Below, one piece after another: positions 17,429 to 23,704 of a stretch of 64,000 bases of DNA. The stretch covers positions 1,116,001 to 1,180,000 of the forward strand of contig NZ_CP034438.1 in NCBI RefSeq assembly GCF_003952265.1. The letters run 5' to 3'. Both the position numbers and the translations under genes were made by a program. Each line of letters begins with the position of its first letter. The first letter of the stretch is position 1. The notes under the pieces are model-generated. The model made no database searches. It saw only the letters and a program-made list of their open reading frames with translations, and was not told the origin of the DNA. This DNA comes from Flaviflexus salsibiostraticola. GTDB lineage: Bacteria > Actinomycetota > Actinomycetes > Actinomycetales > Actinomycetaceae.

Positions 17429-18223
17429 GTGCGTGCGAACCTCAACCGAGGCGGCTCAGCCCTGATCGACGTCGAGGACAAGGAGGAGAGCGGGCCCGGC
17501 CCGCTCGTGCGACTCGCCCGAGCACTCACGCCCGACACTATTGTCCGCGTCCTCGAGCGGCAGCATATGTTGGCGGGCAGCCCGCAGTCATGGCCGGTGG
17601 ATCGACTGCTCGTCCTCAAGCTCCTGTGGATCCCGTACGCCATTGTCGAGTCCATTATCGTCCTGCCCGTGTTCGGCACGCCGCTCTTCAGTGCGATGTG
17701 GGTGGTTAAGAGCATCATCGTCTACTTCCTGCCCGAGCTGCTGCTCAACAGCGAGGGGACGAAGCGCAACGAGCGCATCCAGCTTGAGCTCGCCGACACG
17801 CTCGATCAGATGACGATCGCGGTGGAGGCGGGACTCGGCTTTGATGCGGCGATGGCGCGATCGGCGAAGAACGGTCGCGGCCCCCTCGCCGAGGAGCTGA
17901 GCCGCACCCTTCAGGACATTCGGATCGGCCGCTCTCGTCGACAGGCCTTTGAGGCGCTCACGATGCGCACGACCGTCGTCGACCTGCGCCGCTTCCTGCG
18001 GGCTGTCATCCAGGCTGATGCCTACGGCATCTCCATTGCCGACGTGCTGAGGACGCAGGCTGGGGAGATGCGGCTCAAGCGCCGCCAGCGTGCGGAGGAG
18101 AAGGCACAGAAGCTACCGGTCAAGGTGCTCGCGCCGCTCATGCTCTGCATCCTTCCTGTCCTCTTCATCGTCATCATGGCGCCCGCGGTCATCAACATGA
18201 TCGGGGCGTTCTCAGGGCTGTGA
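17429..18223 (+). CDS. Type II secretion/Tad F-type membrane protein (TadC-like)
   Basis: 264-residue membrane protein of the T2SSF (GspF/TadC) family, the inner-membrane platform of type IV pilus or Tad secretion systems. Hydrophobic segments lie near residues 65-110 (LLWIPYAIVESIIVLPVF, WVVKSIIVYFLPELLL) and at the C-terminus (LAPLMLCILPVLFIVIMAPAVI split by short turns). Between them is the helical cytosolic domain with LADTLDQMTIAVEAGLGFDAAM, the family signature. The GTG at 17429 is the first start after an in-frame stop at 17399. Normally a TadA ATPase and TadB precede it; here a tRNA gene does, so this copy is separated from the rest of the system. It overlaps the next gene in GTGA. 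Confidence 0.85.
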   Translation: MRANLNRGGSALIDVEDKEESGPGPLVRLARALTPDTIVRVLERQHMLAGSPQSWPVDRLLVLKLLWIPYAIVESIIVLPVFGTPLFSAMWVVKSIIVYFLPELLLNSEGTKRNERIQLELADTLDQMTIAVEAGLGFDAAMARSAKNGRGPLAEELSRTLQDIRIGRSRRQAFEALTMRTTVVDLRRFLRAVIQADAYGISIADVLRTQAGEMRLKRRQRAEEKAQKLPVKVLAPLMLCILPVLFIVIMAPAVINMIGAFSGL

Positions 18224-18855
18224 ACTCGTGGATCGCGCTCGCTGCGGCCCTTGCCTGTGCAGCATCCGGAGCACTGCTCGTCGGGCAGATTCGTCCCTTC
18301 GTTCAGGACGCGTCCAGGTGGGCCCGCTCCCCCATCCTCCCAGCAGTCCTTTCTGGAACGGCCGGCCTCGGAGCGGCGGCCCTTGCGGACGGATGGGCGG
18401 AGCTCGCCGCCTTCGCGGCGGTCGGCGTGGGAAGCTCGCTCCTCATCGTCATCGACCTCGCCGTCAACCGACTGCCCGACCGCCTCGTCGCCGCAACCCT
18501 GGTCGCGCTCGTGGCGGGACTCCTTGTGGCGGCTGCGACGGCGGGCGACTGGTCCTCCTTCGGGCGGTCGCTGCTAGCCGCGCTCGCCCTCTGTGCCGGG
18601 TATTTCACCCTCGCGTTCATCTCCCCGTCGGGCCTCGGGCTCGGTGACGTCAAGTTCGCCGCCGTCGTCGGTGCCTTCCTCGGCTGGTTCAGCTGGCAGC
18701 ACGTCGCTGTCGGGACCCTCCTCGCCTTCGCCCTCAACTTCGCCATCGCCCTCGGCGTGCTCCTCAGCAGGAGGGGCGGTCGGCACACCGACATCCCCTT
18801 CGGTCCCTGGATGGTCGCCGGCGCCATCCTCGCCGTCCTCATCCTCGGACGCTGA
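18220..18855 (+). CDS. Prepilin peptidase-like membrane protease (A24 family)
   Basis: 211-residue, highly hydrophobic protein with the two aspartates of A24 aspartic proteases: one in VIDLAVNRLPD (~residue 80) and one in the GxGD motif LGLGDVKFA (~residue 143). It would cleave the leader of Flp/type IV prepilins and lacks the N-methylation domain of long PilD, as in TadV/CpaA types. It starts with GTG overlapping the stop of the TadC-like gene, so the two are coupled. Its last ~94 codons are overlapped on the other strand by the tail of the secreted repeat protein. Confidence 0.85.
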   Translation: MNSWIALAAALACAASGALLVGQIRPFVQDASRWARSPILPAVLSGTAGLGAAALADGWAELAAFAAVGVGSSLLIVIDLAVNRLPDRLVAATLVALVAGLLVAAATAGDWSSFGRSLLAALALCAGYFTLAFISPSGLGLGDVKFAAVVGAFLGWFSWQHVAVGTLLAFALNFAIALGVLLSRRGGRHTDIPFGPWMVAGAILAVLILGR

Positions 18856-21066
18856 ATCCGGAGGCGTCAGCGCTATCCCGTTGAGATAGTCCTGGGGAAC
18901 GCGCAGAACATAGAAGTTTTCGACAGGGTAGTTGCCGGGGGTCGAGCGGATCCCGCCGGTCCGCGCCACGAGGATGTCGAGCTGACCGAACCGCTGCCAG
19001 CGGGCAATGTCGAACACCGGCTCCCAGTACCTGAGCGAATCATCGGTCAGAGCGAGCGAGGACCACTGCTCGCTGCCCACGCGGGAGCTGAGGAGCGTGG
19101 CAGCACTGCCGTAGAAGTCTCGGTCGCGCACGATGAGGTGGACGATGGCATCGGCGCCGCTGCCAGTCACGAGGATTTTGGGCCGGCCCATGATGGCGAG
19201 CTTGCTACCCGATGTGTAGTGCGTAAAGTCCGTCTGCCTCAGGCGGGTGTTATGGACTGTCCATTCGCCCTCATCGAGGTACATGACCATGTACTGGATC
19301 GGTTCATCCGGCTCGGGCCGCCAATACGAGACGACAAACGGGTTGTCGGCATCGTCGATGGCCATCGCCGTCTGGTTCATGAGTTCGCTGCCCTCGGGGA
19401 TGGCGACGATGAGCTCCGCCTGCTCCGCGGTGATCGGCGTACTGTACGTCTCTCCGGTCGACGTCTCCCATGCTGAGCCTGTCGCGTCGACGGACCGGGC
19501 GTACATAAAGTCGTGGTTCGTGTAGATATCGGGGGTTGTGCGCCAGTTCCAGGCGACGTGCAGGCGGTCCTGCGAGTCGACGGCGGCCTGCCAATAGGGC
19601 GACTTCCCCTGACTGCGACCGTCGATGAGGTTGGACTGGACCTGCGTCCACTGGCGGGCAGCCGTGTCGTAGTGATTGACGACGAGGTTGCCATCACCCG
19701 ACAGGCCGGAGCGGTAGAGCATGTAGAGGTTGCCGTTCGCCTGCTGATGGAACTCGGGGTAGGTGACCTGGTTCTCCTGCAGTCCGGTCAGCGGCTCGAT
19801 GGGACCGAGGAACATCGACCACGGCTCGAGCGATCGCGCGTACTGCATCGGCTGCCCGTGCATGCCCCACGAGACGTGGAGGTACCCGTCGCCGTCGACG
19901 GCGATCGAGATCGAGTTGTGCCCGTCGAGCACCTGACCGGAGTACTGCGTGATGTGGCGCTCCCATTCCGTGCCGCGCGTGAGGTTCTTGCGTGCGATGA
20001 CGAGGTTGGCCTGCGGGTCGTAGTAGGCGACGGTCTGGATCTCGTCGCCGCTGTCCGTCCGGGCCGAGGTCACGATCGGCGTCTTCGAGAACGCGGTGGC
20101 GTTGACAGAGTTGACCGCCCAGCCGGGGCCGATCTCGTCGCCGACGCCGACCGGGAAGCCGAGGTCCGCCGGCGGCTCCGAGGCCGTGTTCCGCTGGATC
20201 TCCGGGGGTGCCTTCATTCCCGGGTGCTGATTGTTCTCGGGCAGCGTCGGCTGCGCATTGTCGTTCCGTCGGACCATGAACGTATCGGTGCCGTTCCCGT
20301 CCCAGTCTCCGAGGAACACCTGATCCCCGGCCCTGCCGTAGACGAACTCGTAGTCGGCGATGCCGCTTGTGAGCTCGTTGCGGACGTAGAAGCGGACACC
20401 GCGGACCACGGCGAGGCTGTCCGTCCCGTCGCTGTCCCAGTCGCCGACCAGGACACCGTCAGCGGCGCGGCCGTAGTTGACGACCCTGTCGGCCCAACCA
20501 CTCCTGTTCGAGTTGACGATGAAGTACGCGTTGCCGCGGCGAACTGTGATCGTGTCGGTGCCGTCACCATCCCAATCCCCGACGACAACGCTGTCCCCGC
20601 GGCGGCCGTAATGAATGGTGTCGGTGCCTGCGGCACCGACAAGGTCGCGCCGAAGCTCGAACCTGTTGCCGCGCCGCACCGCGAACGTATCGAAGCCATC
20701 GCCGTCCCAGTCGCCGACGTGAATCTCGTCGCCCGGCCGACCGAACGTGAACTCGACCGGTACCTCGCCGCCGCTCACTGAGTTGTTGACGATGAAGCGG
20801 TTGCCGCGCCGGACCGCGAGGGTATCGATGCCATCGCCGTTCCAGTCGCCGACGAAGACCTCATCCTCCGCCCGCCCGTACCGGACGACAAGGTCGGCTT
20901 CACCGCCAGCCATTGAGTTCTTGAAGTAATAGGTATTGCCCGCCGCTCGCTTTGGAGCCGCCACGGACTCGGCGGGGGCGAAGAGGACAGGCATCGCCGT
21001 GAGGACCGCGAGCCCCCAGAGCAGAAGTCGATTCACAGAACACCAACAGCTTTCATTCACGTTCAA
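18574..21066 (-). CDS. Secreted VCBS/FG-GAP-repeat protein with BNR_4-like domain
   Basis: Up to 830 residues. A signal peptide (VNRLLLWGLAVLTAMPVLF... ending AESVAA) is followed by five ~50-residue repeats, each with YGRxxDxVxVGDWDGDGxDTxxVRRG, a calcium-binding DxDGDG FG-GAP/VCBS pattern. From about residue 310 comes a domain with VLDGHNSISIAVDGDGYLHV and WGMHGQPMQYARS that resembles BNR_4 beta-propellers, a fold seen in some polysaccharide lyases. Past the likely domain end (QDYLNGIALTPP) the frame runs ~95 residues through a Glu/Gly-rich tail antisense to the prepilin peptidase gene; this part looks like GC-driven read-through rather than a fold. The first codon is TTG; GTG at 21060 or 21036 is more plausible. 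Substrate unknown. Confidence 0.7.
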   Translation of the reverse strand: MNVNESCWCSVNRLLLWGLAVLTAMPVLFAPAESVAAPKRAAGNTYYFKNSMAGGEADLVVRYGRAEDEVFVGDWNGDGIDTLAVRRGNRFIVNNSVSGGEVPVEFTFGRPGDEIHVGDWDGDGFDTFAVRRGNRFELRRDLVGAAGTDTIHYGRRGDSVVVGDWDGDGTDTITVRRGNAYFIVNSNRSGWADRVVNYGRAADGVLVGDWDSDGTDSLAVVRGVRFYVRNELTSGIADYEFVYGRAGDQVFLGDWDGNGTDTFMVRRNDNAQPTLPENNQHPGMKAPPEIQRNTASEPPADLGFPVGVGDEIGPGWAVNSVNATAFSKTPIVTSARTDSGDEIQTVAYYDPQANLVIARKNLTRGTEWERHITQYSGQVLDGHNSISIAVDGDGYLHVSWGMHGQPMQYARSLEPWSMFLGPIEPLTGLQENQVTYPEFHQQANGNLYMLYRSGLSGDGNLVVNHYDTAARQWTQVQSNLIDGRSQGKSPYWQAAVDSQDRLHVAWNWRTTPDIYTNHDFMYARSVDATGSAWETSTGETYSTPITAEQAELIVAIPEGSELMNQTAMAIDDADNPFVVSYWRPEPDEPIQYMVMYLDEGEWTVHNTRLRQTDFTHYTSGSKLAIMGRPKILVTGSGADAIVHLIVRDRDFYGSAATLLSSRVGSEQWSSLALTDDSLRYWEPVFDIARWQRFGQLDILVARTGGIRSTPGNYPVENFYVLRVPQDYLNGIALTPPDSASEDEDGEDGAGDHPGTEGDVGVPTAPPAEEHAEGDGEVEGEGEEGPDSDVLPAEPAEEGTDDGGELDVTEPEARRGDEREGEIPGTEGERG

Positions 21067-21283
21067 ATTGCGTCTTTTAACATCTTTGTCTGTTTGACTA
21101 TGAGGTTAACGCTAGGTGACGTCTCGGACAGAAGATCCGTCATAATCGTGACGATCTGCACGTCAACGTTGTTGGGTACGCAGATCGTCAGAGATCTTCA
21201 CGACGTCCCGCAGAGGGCGGCGGCGGCCTCGTGCCATACTGATCAGTGGCCAGCACGGCCTCAGAATCGTGGAAGGTTTGTAC

Positions 21284-21922
21284 GTGAATCAGCTCACCAA
21301 CCCCATCGTGTGGATCGATTGTGAGATGACAGGGCTCGACATCGTCAACGACGGTCTCGTCGAGATCTCCGTCGTCATCACCGACTCCGATCTCGTCCCG
21401 GTCGACGAGGGTCTTGATCTCGTCATCAAGCCGACGCCGGAGGCGCTGGCCTCGATGGGCGACTTCGTGAGGAACATGCACACGGAGTCCGGCCTCATCG
21501 ACGAATGGGATGAGGGCCTTGACCTCGCCGAAGCTGAATCGCGAGTCCTCGAGTACCTGCGAGAGCGCGTCCCCGCGAAGCGGGCCCCGCTCGGCGGCAA
21601 CTCGGTCGGCACCGACAAGGCCTTCCTCGAGCGGGACATGCCCGCCGTCATCGACCACCTCCACTACCGCGTCATCGACGTCTCCACCCTCAAGGAACTG
21701 GCCCGCCGCTGGTACCCGCGCACCTACTTCGCCGCCCCGGCGAAGTTCGGCAACCACCGTGCGCTCGGCGACATCTACGACTCGATCGATGAGCTCCGCT
21801 ACTACCGCAGCGTCCTCATGCCCGAAGGCGATGGCCCGTCGTCCGAGGAGGCACGGAAAAAGGCGAAGGCGATCCTCGACTCGCGCACCCAGCTCTCCGT
21901 CCAGTCCTCCACGGAGGCCTGA
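21284..21922 (+). CDS. orn: Oligoribonuclease
   Basis: 212-residue DEDDh 3'-5' exonuclease that degrades 2-5 nt RNAs and pGpG to mononucleotides. Exo I motif WIDCEMTGLD, the NSVGTDKAFLERDMP Exo II region and Exo III FGNHRALGDIYDSI are all visible, and the active-site acids are intact. The GTG start at 21284 has GGAAGG about 8 nt upstream and gives the family N-terminus after VNQLTNPIVW. It is the first gene of a plus-strand group leading into def and the two crcB genes, with a 14-nt gap to def. Confidence 0.95.
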   Translation: MNQLTNPIVWIDCEMTGLDIVNDGLVEISVVITDSDLVPVDEGLDLVIKPTPEALASMGDFVRNMHTESGLIDEWDEGLDLAEAESRVLEYLRERVPAKRAPLGGNSVGTDKAFLERDMPAVIDHLHYRVIDVSTLKELARRWYPRTYFAAPAKFGNHRALGDIYDSIDELRYYRSVLMPEGDGPSSEEARKKAKAILDSRTQLSVQSSTEA

Positions 21923-21936
21923 GGACCGACCCGCAC

Positions 21937-22476
21937 ATGATCCATCCCATCGTCATCACCGGTGATCCGGTGCTCCACTCCCCCGCCGACCGCGTCACTG
22001 AATTCGACAGCGCACTCTCCGACCTCGTCGAGGACATGGTCGAGACGACCATTGCCGCGCCCGGCGTCGGCCTGGCCGCACCCCAGATCGGCATCGGGAA
22101 GCAGATCTTCGTCTGGGTCTACGGCGACCAGGATGAGGCGCCGCCCCGCGGGGTCGCCATCAACCCCCAGCTCTTCATCGAGCCGATCCAGCCGGATACA
22201 CCGACCGCGGCGGACCGGGAGGGGTGCCTGTCGTTCCCGGACGAGAAGTTCGCCCTGCTCCGCAGCCCCAGGGCGATCCTGCGCGCGCAGGATGTGACCG
22301 GCCGAGCCTATGAGCTTGAGGCAAGCGGCTGGTTCGCTCGGATCCTCCAGCACGAGTACGACCATCTCCAGGGCACCCTCTACGTCGATCGCCTGACTGG
22401 CAGCGATGCCGAGACTGCCTCGCGCATCACCACCGAGCGCGGTTGGGGGCGCCCGGGACTATCGTGGATGCCGTGA
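21937..22476 (+). CDS. def: Peptide deformylase
   Basis: 179-residue Fe/Zn hydrolase that removes the formyl group from new proteins. All three motifs are present: GVGLAAPQIG, EGCLSFP and QHEYDHLQG, giving the Cys and two His metal ligands and the catalytic Glu (of HEYDH). The length is close to actinobacterial Def. It follows orn by 14 nt and its stop overlaps the GTG of crcB1 (GTGA), so all four genes from orn to crcB2 probably form one transcript. Confidence 0.95.
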   Translation: MIHPIVITGDPVLHSPADRVTEFDSALSDLVEDMVETTIAAPGVGLAAPQIGIGKQIFVWVYGDQDEAPPRGVAINPQLFIEPIQPDTPTAADREGCLSFPDEKFALLRSPRAILRAQDVTGRAYELEASGWFARILQHEYDHLQGTLYVDRLTGSDAETASRITTERGWGRPGLSWMP

Positions 22477-22991
22477 CAAGGCCAACCGCCCTCGAGGACC
22501 ACTCCGACGCTGCCCTCTCGATCGAGCCACACCACGCGGTGCATGACTCGCGCACCCGGATCTTCGAGGACGCGACGAAGCGGCCGGTTCACCTGCGTGC
22601 CCGATTCATCCTCCTCGTCTTCCTCGGCGGTGCTCTCGGCACCGCGGCGAGATATGGTCTCGGATTTCTTCTTCCCGTCGACGCGGGCATCCCCTGGTCG
22701 ATCCTCGTCGCCAACCTGGCCGGATCGTTCCTCCTCGGGATGCTGCTCGAGTCCCTCATTCGACGCGGACCGGACGTTGGGCTTCGTCGCGCGATCCGGC
22801 TGTTCGTCGGGACCGGCTTCCTAGGCGGCTTCACCACCTACAGCGCCCTCGCGGCGGATACAGCGAGTCTCATGGGAGATGACGGGGTGGGGCTTGGGCT
22901 TCTCTATGCAACGGGAAGTGTCCTCCTCGGAATCGCGGCGGCAGGCATCGGCATCGCCGTCGCCTCCCTCACCCGGAGGGCACGGCGGTGA
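22473..22991 (+). CDS. crcB: Fluoride channel Fluc/CrcB, first subunit
   Basis: 172-residue member of the CrcB/Fluc family of dual-topology fluoride channels, which export fluoride. Four hydrophobic helices are seen after a ~45-residue polar N-terminal extension. Signature elements are GGALGTAARYGLG, NLAGSFLLGMLLE (the conserved Asn) and GTGFLGGFTTYSA (the Phe-box/TYS motif). The GTG at 22473 overlaps the def stop; an upstream TTG at 22443 would lie inside def and is unlikely. The next gene encodes a second, shorter CrcB, so the channel is expected to be a heterodimer of oppositely oriented subunits. Confidence 0.93.
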   Translation: MTRPTALEDHSDAALSIEPHHAVHDSRTRIFEDATKRPVHLRARFILLVFLGGALGTAARYGLGFLLPVDAGIPWSILVANLAGSFLLGMLLESLIRRGPDVGLRRAIRLFVGTGFLGGFTTYSALAADTASLMGDDGVGLGLLYATGSVLLGIAAAGIGIAVASLTRRARR

Positions 22992-23359
22992 GCGCGCTGC
23001 TCCTCGTCTCCCTCGCGGGCGGCCTCGGTGCGAGCGCCCGGTTCGTCCTCGACGGCCTCATCCGCGCCCACAGCGACGGCCCGACACCGCGAGCGACGAT
23101 CATCATCAACGTGACCGGCTCGTTCCTCCTCGGCCTCCTTATCGGCGTCACCGCAGGCGTTCTCCTTCCCGCGAGCGCCCTGCTCGTCGTGGGCACCGGC
23201 TTCCTGGGCGGGTATACGACCTTCTCGACCGCGAGCGTCGAGACCGCCCGCCTCATCCAGAAGCAGGAGATCGGCCCGGCCCTGTTCTCAGGCCTCGGCA
23301 CGCTCGTTCTCGGCACGGGCTCGGCGGCGCTGGGCCTGTGGTTGGGCAGCCCCTCCTGA
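22988..23359 (+). CDS. crcB: Fluoride channel Fluc/CrcB, second subunit
   Basis: 123-residue four-helix Fluc subunit with GGLGASARFVLDG, NVTGSFLLGLL and GTGFLGGYTTFSTAS, equivalent positions to the first subunit. It starts in a GTGA overlap with crcB1, so both subunits are produced in equal amounts. In actinobacteria, such tandem genes encode the two antiparallel halves of one channel. No fluoride aptamer precedes this pair; the promoter is probably upstream of orn. A fluoride riboswitch is found elsewhere in the window, before the enolase gene. Confidence 0.93.
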   Translation: MSALLLVSLAGGLGASARFVLDGLIRAHSDGPTPRATIIINVTGSFLLGLLIGVTAGVLLPASALLVVGTGFLGGYTTFSTASVETARLIQKQEIGPALFSGLGTLVLGTGSAALGLWLGSPS

Positions 23360-23469
23360 CGGCTGTCGGGCGTCGTGCGAGCCGAACTTGGGTGGCTGCA
23401 CTCGCCGCTCGGCCTCGTTGCCAATGTCTCATCGCCGCGTCGCGCTCAGCGTAATCTCCTCCGTGACTG

Positions 23470-23499
23470 TTGAATCGCGGCGCACTATCCGGCTAGTGT
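23470..23499 (+). promoter_or_regulatory. Promoter of the mnh operon (leaderless spacing to a GTG)
   Basis: TTGAAT (23470-23475), 18-nt spacer, TAGTGT (23494-23499). It lies in the 345-bp gap between crcB2 and mnhA. A GTG follows 7 nt after the -10 box and opens a 45-codon frame, while the mnhA start is about 200 nt further down, so the mnh transcript would have a long 5' region. Confidence 0.5.
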
Positions 23500-23506
23500 T
23501 CTGGCT

Positions 23507-23644
23507 GTGACTTCTCCGTTCAACACATGCCTGCTGCCGTGGTTCCCCACGAGCAGGGCCGCCACGCACGGCGGCACGAACGGGTACACGACGTCATGGG
23601 GGCCCCTCCTTGCAGGGTCCGCCCCCTCAGCGGCCGCCTCCTGA
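23507..23644 (+). CDS. Candidate 45-codon leader ORF upstream of mnhA
   Basis: A GTG placed 7 nt after a good -10 box opens a 45-codon frame (start VTSPFNTCLLPWFPTSR) that ends in TGA before the mnhA ribosome binding site. No similarity is recognised and codon use is not decisive. The only support is the leaderless position and the lack of another explanation for this 345-bp gap. It could be a regulatory leader peptide, a small protein or chance. The rest of the gap (23360-23469 and 23645-23704) shows no clear element apart from the ribosome binding site GAGGTGG. Confidence 0.3.
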   Translation: MTSPFNTCLLPWFPTSRAATHGGTNGYTTSWGPLLAGSAPSAAAS

Positions 23645-23704
23645 TCAGTCGACCGATTGCCCCCGGGTGTCGGTTCGAGTAGACCGTCGATCCGAGGTGG
23701 ACCC

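Noticed and set aside
22443..22475. Upstream TTG start for crcB1
   Set aside because: It would lie inside def without a ribosome binding site; the GTG in the GTGA overlap with def is a better start.
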